Origin: Carallia brachiata
Lineage: Eukaryota; Streptophyta; Magnoliopsida; Malpighiales; Rhizophoraceae
Direction of reading: 5' to 3'
DNA length: 64,000 nt
Assembly (NCBI GenBank): GCA_021464245.1
Contig: JADCRB010000007.1
Coordinates: forward strand, 1,860,532 to 1,924,531
Below the pieces are notes generated by a model. It was not told the origin of the DNA, did not search any database, and saw only the letters and a list, made by a program, of their open reading frames with translations. Every line of letters begins with the position of its first letter. Position 1 is the stretch's first letter. The translations under genes and the position numbers were made by a program. Shown piece by piece: positions 1 to 12,454 of this stretch.

Positions 1-228
1 TCATTCCTGCATTGTATTGTTCTACTCGCAGGATCACATATTCTTACTTCCACGCATCAGCTCCCTCTCCCTCTCTCTCTTTTCTTTTCGGTTTTAAATT
101 GCCTCTCTTTCTGTTTCTCTTTCTTTACCTCATTTACTCTGATTTCTCTTCACTGTACATGCAGAGGCAGCGAAGGAGAAACGGCCTAACTGGGCAAATA
201 GCTTGTTCGTGGACTTGTTTTTTTCTGT

Positions 229-236
229 TATAAAAT
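229..236 (+). promoter_or_regulatory. Candidate TATA box of the IP5P4-like gene
   Basis: TATAAAAT lies about 310 bp upstream of the first candidate ATG (547) and follows a CT-rich tract at about 60-150, a common plant core-promoter layout. The transcript start would be near 260, giving a 5' UTR of roughly 290 nt. This rests on motif and position only. Confidence 0.35.
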
Positions 237-546
237 GCCCACCAACTGCATCCCTCTTCCATCCATCAATTGTTTCCTCATCATTCCCCAAAGCAAACAG
301 AGCATTAACCCAAATTGTTTCTTCTCTGTTTTTCTCCCTTGTTATTATCCGTCAGCCTTTTTCTCCTTGGCTTTAGCATAAAAAGACCTGATCTTTAACT
401 CATTCCAGGCTCTTTCTGAAAGCTTGTTTTGAGGGTTCTTTTCCATTGTTGAAATTTGTGTTTGCTTTGTTTTATACGTTCACGTCCTCAAAACTGACTC
501 TTACTCATTAGCCGCATAATTTTGAAAAGCTACATGTTGTGAAACA

Positions 547-3269
547 ATGAGAGATGGGAACTCGAAGAAAAACAAGGTTTATGAAATGCCTCCAGGAAAA
601 AAAAAAAAAAAAAAAGCAACGGAGAATTCTGATTTTATATGCATTTGTGTTCTAATATTTTTTGTGTTCTGAGATTGCTGACTGTGTATCCGTCTTGCTG
701 TTGGCGAAGCTTTCATGGCCCAAGACTCTGGTCAGAAGTGGTTCAATATCAAGAGCAAAGCCGAAGAATTTCAAGCTGACGATGTCTACTTCGGAGGTGA
801 TTATTTATTTATTTATTTATTTTTTGGGTCTTTGGAGGAGAGTTAAACTTATAAAAGAAAGGAAGGGGGAGGGGTGTGTTGTGGTGGGATTCGAATTCTT
901 GATCACGCCTTTGGCTAACAAAGTCAGTGATCACTTGAGCTAATAATTAGAGTCTGCACAGGCGATTATTGATCTCATATATGCACCCCACTAAGTTTTT
1001 TCCATTATTCTACTTCTTAAAAACTACTTTGAATTGGCAGCAAGATGTTGCTTGATTTAATTTGGGTTATGGGGTGGGAGGGGGTGGCCTGCGGCTTCCT
1101 GTTGCTGCTCAGGATCTGCTAATTTGTTCCTTTCTCATTTAAATTTATGTATATCTTTTGTTTTTTTTTTCGTAAGTGACTGTATAATACATCTTTGTGT
1201 TTTTGTAGTGTTTGAATATGTTGGATTGATGTATTGGCTGTGGAAAAAGCATATCTTTAACCCCCTTTATTGTGTTATCTTTTTCAGGTGTTGATGAAGA
1301 TTGGAGGAACAACTTGTCTGAGAAAGAGGCATGCACCATCAAGAAAAGCAAAACAGGTTCAGTATCACAGAACCCTGAGTTGCTTTGGACCACACCACGC
1401 TTTGGACCACACCACGCTTTAGTTTTAAAATTTTCGATTAAAGGAATATTGAGATCGATGCAATATTATACTTTTGTCATACTTATTTTACTTATTCCCC
1501 ATGACACTTAGAAAATCACTCCAAACCCCCATTTTGATGTGCAGCAAGAGTGCACAAGAGACAACACTCTGATAGAGTCCGGCGCGGCAAGATTGACCTT
1601 GAAGCTGCACAAGTTACGGATGTGTACAACTATAGGTTTGTTTAGTTCGTGATCGATGCTTTGTGTATATGCTTGCTTCTTGCTAAAAGTCGCTTTTGGA
1701 CAGGATTTTTGTAGCTACATGGAATGTTGCTGGAAAGTCTCCTCCAAGCTGTTTGAGTCTTGAAGATTGGCTTCGTACCTCACCCCCTGCTGATATTTAT
1801 GTTCTTGGGTATGCCCAATTAACATGGCAAGTTTTTTAATACGCAGTTTTGAGCACCAGTTTAATTCATGTTAGTGTAATTCATGTCAGGTTTCAAGAAA
1901 TTGTGCCTCTGAATGCTGGTAATGTTTTGGGCACAGAAGACAATGGCCCAGCTAGAAAATGGCTAGCTCTCATTGGGAAGACTTTAAATAGCCTTCCGGG
2001 CACCAGTGGCAGGTACCATACTCCATCGCCTATCCCCGATCCAATAGTAGAATCAGATGCAGACTTTGAGGGATCAACAAGGCCAAAGACCTCATCTTTC
2101 TTTCACCGCCGTTCCTTTCAATCCTTGAGCCGTAGCATGAGAATGGACGGTGACATGACAATGCCACAGCCTAGACTTGATCGACGTTTCAGTGTTTGTG
2201 ATGGTGTTATGTTTGGGCATAGCCCGAGTGATTTTGACCCTGGTTTCAAATGGGGTTCCTCTGACGATGAGAATGAGCCTGGGGATTCACCATGCACGAC
2301 TTACTACTCGCCAATCAATTACAGCGGATCCTTTCCCATGGAAGAGAGACAAACAGTGCAATCAAGGTACTCTTTGGTTGCCAGTAAGCAAATGGTTGGC
2401 ATATTTTTAGCAGTATGGGTAAAGAGCGAGTTGAGGGATGATGTTCGCAACATGAAGGTTTCTTGTGTTGGCAGAGGATTGATGGGCTATCTTGGAAACA
2501 AGGTAGAATTTTGCTGAATAAAGAAATATATTGGAATTTGAGAGCAAAAAATGAAAAAAACAGTAGCAATCTTATTGTCTTGTTTTTTCAGGGTTCGATT
2601 TCTATTAGCATGTCACTGCACCAAACGAGCTTTTGCTTCATTTGTAGTCATTTAACGTCTGGGCAGAAGGAGGGAGATGAGCTGAGACGGAACTCTGATG
2701 TTATGCAGATCCTTAGGAAGACTAGATTTCCCAGGGTTCATGGCATGGGAGACGAGAACTCCCCACAAACGATACTGGAGCATGAGTAAGCCCTCTATTT
2801 CTACCTGTTTCAAATAATTCCCACAATGCTCGTCTCTACTTGGACTTAGTTCTCTTGAATCATAATTATTTTATTGCAGTCGTGTCATTTGGCTTGGAGA
2901 TTTAAATTATCGTATTGCTTTGTCTTACCGATCTGTAAAAGCTCTTGTGGAGATGCAGAACTGGAGGGCATTGTTGGAGAATGACCAGGTATATTGCGAA
3001 TTATCTTGCACTTTATTTGGGTGCCTGTGCATTTGTATTCAGTTTTCATTGTAAATTGTGGAACCATCTTGTCTTTTCCTCATGGAGGACTGCCGATTGG
3101 ATGGTCCTATTTTCAGCTTCGAATAGAGCAGAGACAGGGACGAGTCTTTGAGGCATGGAATGAAGGGAAGATATATTTCCCGCCCACATACAAGTATTCT
3201 AACAATTCAGACAGATATGCAGGCGAACAGAGGCACCCAAAGGAGAAGCGCAGAACTCCTGCTTGGTAA

Positions 3270-3305
<36 letters not shown>

Positions 3306-3619
3306 GGAAGCATGAAGGTCTTCTTGCCATTGACAATATGGAAAACACTATTGTTTTCTGATGAGAAAACAAAGAATAAGTCTATGTACACATTTGTAGG
3401 TGTGACCGTATACTTTGGCATGGGAGAGGTCTCCATCAATTGTCTTACGTACGCGGAGAGTCCAAGTTCTCAGATCACAGACCAGTTTACAGCATATTCT
3501 TAGCTGAGGTTGAGTCCATAAATCGCAGCCGAATCAAGAAAAGCACGAGTTCTTCCAGAATTGAGGTAGAGGAGCTGCTGCCACATTCACATGGATATAC
3601 TGACCTCAGTTTCTTTTGA
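547..3619 (+). CDS. IP5P4: Type I inositol polyphosphate 5-phosphatase (IP5P4-like), apparent frameshift near N-terminus
   Basis: The product removes the 5-phosphate from soluble inositol phosphates such as Ins(1,4,5)P3, dampening calcium signalling. Exons I can join in one frame: 715-796, 1288-1356, 1545-1635, 1704-1808, 1890-2502, 2592-2785, 2880-2988, 3117-3265, 3400-3619; all introns are GT-AG and the sum is 1632 nt (543 aa). Family motifs in that model: FVATWNVAG (83-91), [10 protein letters not shown] (from 117), WLGDLNYR (389-396), PAWCDR (469-474), SDHRPV (495-500), and a C-terminus ending in LSFF. Family members usually begin MRDG..SK and continue [13 protein letters not shown]. Here that start is 547-576, followed by a GT-AG intron and exon sequence from 710, but one base is missing at about 736, so only the internal ATG at 715 is in frame. 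This is either a real N-terminal change or a sequence error. The symbol rests on remembered similarity to Arabidopsis At3g63240. Confidence 0.9.
3271..3301 (+). repeat. (CT)n microsatellite in intron 8 of the IP5P4-like gene
   Basis: An almost pure CT run starts a few bases after the donor of the intron at 3266-3399. Length polymorphism is likely; no function is implied. Confidence 0.9.
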
Positions 3620-4757
3620 AGAATGGAATTTCTTAGTCTTTCCAATTTACACTCAGGATCACTAAGCTGGATTATCTGCATAACATGCAAGGTAACCCGC
3701 CAAATTCTCTTCACATGATTTTTTCACTATTGGTGGTAGCAACAACCAAAGTGAATTTGGGCGATGGGATTAACTTTTTTGATTGGCATATTATGTGCTA
3801 TCCATCTAGTTGGAGCTTTTAAGCTGCACAATGTAGCATCTTCTGGTCAACCTAAATATCGACTTCTTACAGCTAAAGTTCATGCTGAGTAGCCGAATTC
3901 AAATCGACTAATTTAAATTAGAAAAGGTATCGTTGCAAACCATTTTCTTTTTCAAATTAATTATGTTTTTGGTGAAAAAGATCTTTTGCTATTCTCATCT
4001 GCTGTATGGTGTTCTGTCTAGCAGGTGAGCACTCCTGCTGAGAAACTCTGCCTTGATCACCATAAAGACATTCTATTTGCTTACAGCCCCCTTATGAAGG
4101 CTTTGCTCTGCGGTAATTTCTTTCCCATTTTCCATTGGCCATTATTTCTTTCCTCTAACTAGTCAGTCTAACTCTCTCCACATCATTCTCGTCACAACAG
4201 GCACGAAATCTGTGAATTATCTCAATAACATTTTGCGTTCGCAAAATTGTTCGTCACCGAGCCCTGATAGGCAGTTATAACCGCGATCGCCATGGTACAT
4301 AAAACATAGGATCTCAGAATTAAGGTGAAACAAACTTAATCTAAAGATGGTTGTTGCCTTTTTTAACTCATAATATTGAATTTGTGTAGAGCACTTATCC
4401 ACAGTAGAATTTTTCATTTCTATTTGTGCAGGATGGACTTCACTGTTCAGAAAATCGAGTTCCCATGCAGGTTCAATTTTCAAGAGGCCAAATAAGTGAA
4501 TGCATTGCAGACTAAACATCCGCTGACCCCCAGAAGAAGATGAGAAAATAACCAGAGATTTTTTGACGTGATGGATATACTCTGTAGCTATTTACAGACA
4601 GAGAATGTGAAATTCTGGAGTAACTCGTGGGGCATACCAAGCCCATGCTTTAACATGGGAATGTCAGATTATGATCTCGCATTGTCTTTTGTACTTTTTT
4701 CTTTTCCTATTCAAAATCATGTTTTTTTTTGTTACACTGTTTATGTATAAACTCTAA
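3620..4757 (+). other. 3' flank of the IP5P4-like gene, no coding region seen
   Basis: This probably holds the 3' UTR of the phosphatase gene and then spacer. Base composition is higher in GC than in the spacer farther on, but I see no family match and no conserved ORF. I could not place a poly(A) site. Confidence 0.4.
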
Positions 4758-5707
4758 GGTTCTGTTTGGAGTGCAAAAGGGATGAGGAGAGAAAGTAGAG
4801 AGAAAGAAAGTGGTGAGAATGAAAGTGGAGAGAAAGAATGTAACTTTCTCTTATGTTTTTGGAGTGACAAAAGAAATATGAGGAAAGAAAGTGGAGAGAA
4901 AATAATAATTTGTTTGGATATGGGAAGAAAGTGAAGAGAAATAAAATTTTTTAATTATAAATTACAAATATATCCCATGTCACTCAAATTTGGATTGAAC
5001 TTTTTTTTAAGATTTTTTTTTTCAAAAATCGTAATCAACATATTTGTATAAAAATATCTAAATACATTGTATCGTCTAGAATTATCATTTTCAATTTAAT
5101 CCGTGAGAGTTTTTTTTTTTTTTTGTTAGGTAGAGAGGAGAAAAAATTGCATAGAAGTAAATCAAGATTTAAAAAATTGCCCATCAAAAATAAAATAATT
5201 TTTTAAATGCTTGAGAACCACTGAGGAAAAAAAAAACTCTAATCTAACAACCAACTGAAGGACTCATTACTGCAAACAAGATTCAACAGATGGAAGTTAA
5301 ATTGAGTCTCTTTCTTGCCTAATTCAGCGCAAGTTATTGCAAAATTACAAGAAACAGACAAGCAAACAGAGTAGCAAATTGATTTGGAATCAAGATTCAA
5401 AAAGCAACAAATAAGGCACTTCACGGCATCAGTCCAGCCTTCTCGTCCTCTCTTTTGTTTGATTTTCAGTCTTCACAGCTTTGATGAGGGTAGTTTAGTA
5501 AATTTACTGTACAATCTTTGCTTTTCTCCAATTTTCTCCCCGTTTTGGCGAGAAAATTCGTACTGTACGGAAGTGATTAATTTTCGCCTGAGAATCGCTT
5601 GCTTTTCTTTCCTCAGCCACTCCAAACGGTGGAATATTCTCTTTCTTCTGTACTTTTCTTTCTTCTCCGTTTCTTTCTTCTCTTTTCTTCTCACACCAAA
5701 CAAGCTG
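4758..5707. mobile_element. Tourist-like MITE candidate (about 950 bp)
   Basis: The left end GGTTCTGTTTGGAGTG and the reverse complement of the right end CAGCTTGTTTGGTGTG align in register at 10 of 16 bases, and TAA flanks both ends (4755-4757, 5708-5710), the target duplication typical of PIF/Harbinger-Tourist elements. The left arm is purine-rich (GAGAGAAAG repeats) and the right arm is the pyrimidine-rich complement, so the ends could fold together. The middle is AT-rich with no transposase. The exact borders are inferred. Confidence 0.45.
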
Positions 5708-5842
5708 TAAATATTACCCCTACTGTTAGCTGCATGCATACATTCTTGGGAAGCTTAAAAAGCGACAACGGAATAGCGCACCATTTTCGCTTTTTTCGCT
5801 TTGGAAAATATTACAGCATCAAAACAGTTTTGTTTGAATTTT

Positions 5843-5998
5843 TATCCAAGTGTAATAGTGCATTAAGTTTTTGCGACCATTGTGGCATTTTTTGTAACAA
5901 AAATAAATATATGTTATTTTTTTTTTTTGTTGCAAAAATATCACAAAAATTACAAAAAATTAAGATATAATTGTATTCTAACAAATTTTTGAGTATCC
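5843..5998. mobile_element. AT-rich MITE, 'TGTAA' family, copy 1
   Basis: An imperfect inverted repeat: the left arm (ATCCAAGTGTAATAG..., from 5844) pairs with the right arm ending GAGTATCC at 5998. The centre holds TTTTTTGTAACAAAAA. The same arrangement recurs at 41228-41384, in part at 45388-45485, and at 60535-60740, which points to a dispersed non-autonomous family. No ORF; target duplication not resolved. Confidence 0.5.
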
Positions 5999-6647
5999 AA
6001 TTTTTTTAATATTGTAATGACACTCTTTCACTTTAAAGAGAGAAAAATATTGTGGTGATGTGGACAATTGCTTCCTTCCACCCAACTAGAGGTCATTTCA
6101 TTTCTTTTTTTTTTTTTTAATATAATGGAGGACGAAATAACATAAACCACAAAAAAAAAAAAAACTTTGTTAGAATTTCAACGTTAAATTAACAAATTTT
6201 AATCAAAATGTCTCAACTAATTATGTTAAAAATAAAATAAGAGAAAGAGGTTATTTCTAGTAACTTAAATTTGTTGTCTTGTAGTTCTTCTTCTTTTTTT
6301 TTTTTAACCTGTAATAGAGATAATAGTGCATTATTAGAAAGAAGGTAGGTCAATGAAGAGAGAAGCATACTAATTTAAATTTCAATTCTCTTAATAAAAA
6401 GTATATATTTTCTATCACTTCACACATTTTTTCTGGATAAAAATAGTGTTCCCATTACGTAGAATCCTTTTATTATTTGAAACAACTTAGTATAATCCCA
6501 GCTGCACCTAGTCAAACATTAACTACAATCAAATTATTGTAAAATGATCTTATTTTTTGAACGAAAGTTAAGATCTTATTTATTTATTTTTAACCACAAG
6601 TCGCTTGTCAAATAATCATTGTTGATGATGACTGTTGAGAATAAAGC

Positions 6648-6882
6648 CCTGATTGGCAAATTTCCGATGAAAAAAGAAAAGAAAATGAGAGGAATATAAA
6701 AATCTTTTTATTTTATTTTTTATCAATTTAAATAATTATTTTTTATATTTTTCTCATAAATTACTATTTATTTTCTTTGTTACAACTTTTTAATTATTAT
6801 TTTTTAACAATCATAATATTATTCTTACTGTATTATTTTATATTCTTTTTTTATTCATTTTTTTGGTATCTAATCACACTCT
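6648..6882. mobile_element. AT-rich MITE related to the copy at 7468
   Basis: An AT-rich block with inverted ends (CTGATTGG...GATGAAAAAAG on the left, TTGGTATCTAATCAC on the right). It shares the internal segment TTTCTCATAAATTA-TATTTATTTT with the element at 7468-7698. Borders are approximate. Confidence 0.4.
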
Positions 6883-7467
6883 AAATAGAGTCTCGGTTGA
6901 TATTTCTATCCAAACGTGCACAAGGAAACTGCAGAGATTGAGCGATTATCTTATTTTTTTTTCTTTTTTCTTCCATGTAACACACATATAATTTTAACCT
7001 ATAGAAATGTATTTTATTATTATTTTATTTTAATTAACTTCATTTAAATTTTTTATTTTTACTCAATTTTTAATATAAATTAAGTTAACTCATCAAATTG
7101 AAAATTCATTTTTTTTTAACGTGCACAGTCTCTCCTCAGTAGCTTTTTTTAAAAAATTTTTCGTTAAAAAAATTTATTCAACTGTAAATTTATATTTTCC
7201 GTGCCCACATGTCTGCCTTCTTTACTTTCCTCTCTCTTTCTATCTCTCCTATTTGCGACTACCGAGCGTGAACAGACACTCTTCGTATAAATACTTTCCG
7301 TAGTAATCACGCGCGTTGCTTGAAGCTGAATTTTACTTTTGTATCTGGTGAACACGTGGCAATATAACAGGGGTAGGGAACTGCGGTCAGAACGACAGTT
7401 CTTTAGACCAACGTGTTTTGCCAAGTGGCATGTGGGACCGCCACCCTGACAAACATATATCTTTGTA

Positions 7468-7698
7468 CAGTATGTTTTTTGATGAAAAAAAGAAGAAAAA
7501 TGAAAAGTTAAAAAAATTATTATAATATTATTATTTATATTTTTTATTTATTTTATTAATTTAAATAGTTAATATTTATTTTTTTCTCATAAATTATTAT
7601 TTATTTTTTATAAATTTTTAATTATTTTTATAATTTTTTATTAATTTAAATAACTTTATTTTTTCATATATTTTTTAAATTTTTTATCAAACACACTG
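7468..7698. mobile_element. AT-rich MITE with CAGTRTGTTT ends
   Basis: The left end CAGTATGTTTTTTGATGAAAAA matches the reverse complement of the right end (CAGTGTGTTTGATAAAAAA). The trinucleotide GTA flanks both sides. The 231-bp interior is almost pure AT and shares a core with the element at 6648-6882. No coding capacity. Confidence 0.5.
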
Positions 7699-7883
7699 GT
7701 AAAGAGAGATTTTTTCTACAGTTTTTTTTTTCTTTTTATTTTTTTTGGCATCTCTCTCCGGTACAATTATGCTTCGTTAGAGAGAAAAGTCAACATGGGA
7801 ATTAAAAAAAAAGTTGTATGTCAATCATATTTCATTCCGTGCTATAAATAAAAGGAAAAGATGGATGGCTGGATAGTGTAAAC

Positions 7884-8037
7884 AGAAGAAGTATTAATAA
7901 TGTAATAATATAAGGTATTTTTATAATGATATTAAATTTTTTATAATAAAAAATAATATAATATTTTTTTATATTATATTTTATTAATGTTATTGTAGAA
8001 ATAATTAAAATTGTTACATTATTGATTTCTCTTCTCA
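7884..8037. mobile_element. MITE with AGAAG...AATAATGTAA ends, copy 1
   Basis: Arms of about 50 bp (from AGAAGAAGTATTAATAATG; right arm ending at CTTCTC 8031-8036) are roughly 75% complementary around a core of TTTTTTATAATAAAAAATAAT. A related element with the same core and arms lies at 63011-63175. Confidence 0.55.
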
Positions 8038-9076
8038 TCATTTTCTTTTATTTATGTAATCGAATTCATAAATAAATTAAATTAAATGTGCAAAAACTAT
8101 TTCATTGCGTTCTTATGCCTACAATATTGTTTGATAGGCATTGATACACAATGATGATTTAATTTAGAAATCTATAATGTTCAAAAAAAACTTGGGAGAT
8201 AGACGTTGATGAGTAAAACTTTAAAATAAACACCAAGTTTTTCCCCTTATTATTTTCAATTGCTATGAATGCAACGATTTTACGTATTTAAAAAAAAAAA
8301 TTCCCCTAGAAAGATTTTGATAGTTAATTTTTTTCCCGAGTCCGTGTCAATCATGCTCCCAAAAGAGACGAGCAAAACTGTGTTATAGGGACTAGGGAGG
8401 GACATGCTTGCATGGGAAAGAAATTCAGAAAAGCTTGGGGGCACTCAGCCGCTGGCTGGAACAAAAACCGGTGAAAAGCTCCACTTTGTCCCCATAAAAA
8501 TGGGGGATTCATCAACAACTTATAACCCCAGCCAATTTAGGACACGGCTGACTCTGATTTAACAAGCATATAAGCTTTTGATTTTTTTATCAATAAATGA
8601 TCCTTTAAATTATTAGCTCAAATTTACAAATTCTTCATATCTTAAAATATAACATGTTTTTCACGCGAGAGTTCCATAGATTGAAAATATAAAATAAATG
8701 ACGTGCTCATCCAATTAAATATGAAAAAAAACATAATTTGAATTTTAAAATTATTTAATTATAAGTTTATAATATCGTATAAGAACAAAATTAATTTATA
8801 AATTTAAGCGAATGAAATAAAAAAATATTATTTAGTAATCAGTACATTTATCAAAACCAGGCGACGGAATATTTGGACAACACGAGTTCTGTGCATTTTA
8901 CAGGTTCTAAGAATCCCACAAGGGATGAAAAATTGTGATGGGACAGATGTACGCGACATTTAAAGCTTCTCCTGCTTCTCCTTCTGTTTTTTTTTCTTCT
9001 TTTCTTGGGAGTGATTTTTCTTATATATATTGGCTTTATTTAAGAAAAGAAATGTGCTCCGTATACTTTTTGATAT
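8038..9076. other. Intergenic AT-rich spacer, no gene seen
   Basis: I see no ORF with family resemblance. A somewhat GC-richer stretch at about 8330-8560 is the only compositional break, and nothing in it is recognisable. Confidence 0.4.
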
Positions 9077-9249
9077 GAATAACGATATATATTTTGAAAA
9101 TTATATTATAGAATATTTTAATATTTATAATTAAAAAAATTATAATTTTTTTATTTAGAATTTAATAATATATAAAATTAATAATTTTTTCATAATTATA
9201 AATTTTAAATATGTTATAACATAATTTTTTTTAATATATTCCGTTACTC
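9077..9249. mobile_element. Mutator-like MITE, GAGTAA family, degraded copy
   Basis: The left end GAATAACGATATATATTTTG and the inverted right end GAGTAACGGAATATATT resemble the terminal inverted repeats of the better copies at 42010-42190 and 40333-40515, and the length (173 bp) is close. No clear 9-bp target duplication remains, so it is probably old. Confidence 0.45.
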
Positions 9250-9335
9250 TCAAATTTTATATGTTTAATTCTGTAACTATTTAATGGTTACCTTTTTCTA
9301 GATCGAATTTGAACAATTGAAAATAGAGTCCAGTT

Positions 9336-9559
9336 AGATAGACGAGATTAAGTGGACGGAAAATAAACCGAAATTTTTTTTATGTAATCAGGTGATTTAT
9401 TTGTACAATCAGACGCTTAATTTTTATAACGAAAAAATATATGAAAAAATACTTCAAAATTTGTTGCAATAATTCAGTGTATTATTGTATAAAAAAATTA
9501 TCTAATTACACAAAAAAATTCTCGTATTTATTCTCCGTCCAGCAAATCCCGTCCACCTA
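9336..9559. mobile_element. MITE-like inverted repeat with GGACGGA arms
   Basis: The left arm (GACGAGATTAAGTGGACGGA at 9341-9360) pairs with the right arm whose reverse complement reads GACGGGATTTGCTGGACGGA. The arms continue inward through TGTAATCAG / TGTAATTAG motifs for about 80 bp. The layout resembles the element family at 29197-29410. No coding capacity. Confidence 0.5.
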
Positions 9560-12454
9560 TATTTTTCCTCGAAAATATTGGGATTCAAAATTATGGACCT
9601 AACCGAATCTTTCCACTCGGCACCGACAAGTGTTAAATCTGACTGCTTGCTGCCGCTAGTTAAGACTGGGAGGATTTTTATTATTACATAATTAATGCCA
9701 TGCGTGTGCCGACGCACGAATGAGGTTCTTCCCCCGTCTAGTATTAAATTGTGATGTTTTTGGTACAATATTAAATATCAATTCTTTATGTTTAATATTA
9801 TTTTCAATTCTTGAATATAGAAGTGCGCTCGGTTTATGCTCTCAAACTTTCTCCCGAAAAAATTGATTGGATCTTGGATTGGGTTAACGTGAGCTATGTA
9901 AAAGAGGACTCGTCCTCGTGAAACGTTGAATTGGCAAAATACAGCAACAAGTTGGAATATCAACTGTTTTTTTTTTTTTAACGCAATATCTCGTTCAAAA
10001 AAAATGAAAATCCTAATTGATTTCTTTATGTCTCTCTCACTATTAACATTAAGTTAAATAAATTTTTTCAGTAAAAATGTCGTTAATATTTAGTTTATAA
10101 TTACTGTGCATGGCGTCTCTCGAACACAAATGCTTTCACTCTACGAATTAAATTTTCTCCAACTCTATGTTGACTAAACTTCTTTTTTTAACGTTCACTG
10201 CACTGCACCCTAGCTTTGTTTCATTAAAACATTTTTTTGTTTTTTTTAACAGAGTGTTATGTTTGTTTCATTATAAACATAGACCAATTTTTTTTCTCTC
10301 ATTCTCGTTGGCGCTCACATTATTCTGCCAGGATAAAACACCTGCACTGCATCGCATAACATTTTTATTTTTTTTTGAAAATAATTGGTTAGATTTCTTT
10401 TCTCTCTCTCTCTCTCTCTCTCTGTGGCACTCGCATTATTCTGCCAAGATAAATCACCTGCACTGTATCACAAAACGTTTTTCTCGGCGAGATTTCTTAA
10501 ATACAATTAAAATAATATCAAAATAATATATACTGTTTTATTGTTATTCTAAAATCACTTAATTAATACTACTAATTTGTTTTATATAAATAAATTGTCT
10601 ACTAATTAGGGCTCGAAATCGGCTGCGTCAGCCAGGTGACAGTCCCCTGGTCCACCACGTGTCAAACATTATTGGAAAGAACAGGCACATTAAAAACGCG
10701 GTCGGCCTCTGAGAACCCACAAAGCGAAGGGCGCAGAGCACAAACTCTGGGCGGCCGTTGCTCACGCACGCTCTGACCCGTGACGTGGCAGAGGGGTAAT
10801 TCCTCTGTCACACGACAGTCACGTGATCTCAGCCGAAGCCATCAAATTAATTATGCGGATTAATTGGGATTAAACAATGATAAACTTTAAAAAAAATTTT
10901 TTATGAATTTTACAAATAATAGTTGATAGTCTAAAATTTTGAGTAATACTAAATCTATATAAAATTTAATTTTTAAATTAAATCTAAAATTATAAAAAAA
11001 ATTTATTTTATATCAGTAATAATATCTATTCGTAACAAATTTAGAAAGCAAGTTTTCTTGCGGTATATCGCTCCTCGAAAATTTGAGAGGATTTCAAATT
11101 AACTGCACAATGCTCAAAAATTAAAGTTAAAAAAAACAAAGATTATTGAATTTGGTTTTCAAGTGCACCGGCTGGGTCCTTGCCTCTCTGATAGTTGTGT
11201 TCTAGAGCCCTTGCCTGAGGATAATGGGCATATATCAAAATTTCTATATTTCTAATCTCGTGTGTTAGTCTTCTTAAAGTTTAACATATGATTTATTTCT
11301 AAATTTTATGTAATAATATCATTTCTTAAATCGAATGATTTGTTGACATTGGATAATAGACTTTTCTTCATGATAATTTTTGTATCTCACCCAACAATTA
11401 ACCTCGTTAATTGTTGAGCTGTTGAGGATGGGCCCACTCAATTGCAGATGTGACCACCAATAATGGGATGGAATTACACATTTGGTTCTCAATTCTGACA
11501 AAAAACATCACGCTTGAAGCCTTGAATATGAAAGTTAAGTTACAGACAATTCATGAGGCAAAAACTCGTAATTTTTTACTCAATTTTAGCTCAAAAACAT
11601 TTACCATTGCCACACCCCATAAATATCCCGCCAAGCATGAAACTCCCCGTGTGTTTTGTCCTCCGCCAGAAAAATGCTCACTGCAAAGACAAGGCAATCT
11701 TCGAGCTAGACAGACAGACAGACAGGCAATACGCAGACATGCCCTCAGGAAAAATTGCACGTCCAGGAAGGTGACAGGTGGATAAATATTAATTAGCATT
11801 AGTAAGGCAAAAAAGCATTGCAATAACTACGTGAGCAGGCTTGCCAAATTAAGCATTCGGCTTGTACAGGTGATGTCACGTTTCTTACTCTTAACTACTC
11901 AATTTGTTATGGTTGCTTGTTAAAACAAGCTGTGTCAGTTGTAATACTGAGATTTTCAGTGATGCAGGGGGCAGCTGAGGCGCGCACACGGGCTCTGACG
12001 TTACTGCCTGTGATACTGACAGTTGAGTCAAGAAGGCAAAATGCTCTCACCGTTCTTGGTTTTGTTTTTATTGTTTTTTTTTTTTAACTCATGGAGTGAC
12101 TACGTTGGTGATATCACGTTGGTGTGATTAAACGGATCTAATAATATGTTTAGATTGTAAGATTTTACTGAAAGAAAATTATGAGAGAAAAAATTGTTAG
12201 AAAAAAATTATGAAAAAAAAGTAAATAAATTTATTATTTAGATAGATGAGAAAATGAAAAAAAAAATGATTAGAAAGTAGATTGATATATTTAAATTATG
12301 TGAATAAGTGATGAAAAAGATAATTATACATTTAAAATTATAAAATTACCCCTCTTGTTTTGTGGTAGAGAGAGGAGAATGTGTATTTGGGTAATTTTGT
12401 TTTTTTATATATAATTTCTTTTTTCTACAATAAAGTGTTGATGTTGACAACTAA
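9560..12454. other. Intergenic region, no gene seen
   Basis: Mostly AT-rich with poly-T/poly-A runs and a (TC)n tract at about 10399-10423. It contains the GC-richer ACGT island listed separately and a second GC-rich patch at about 11960-12050. No ORF has a recognisable domain. Confidence 0.4.
10640..10830. promoter_or_regulatory. GC-rich island with three ACGT core motifs
   Basis: Within about 190 bp are CCACGTGTCA, TGACGTGGCA and TCACGTGATC, all ACGT-core sites of the kind bound by plant bZIP or bHLH factors (ABRE/G-box type). The island stands out from AT-rich surroundings and has no recognisable gene beside it. A regulatory role is inference; it could also be a fragment of a decayed element or promoter. 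Confidence 0.25.

Noticed and set aside
840..960. Segment in the first large intron of the IP5P4-like gene with GGGATTCGAATTCTT, first considered a tRNA-like T arm
   Set aside because: No cloverleaf could be built around it; more likely a fragment of a dispersed repeat.
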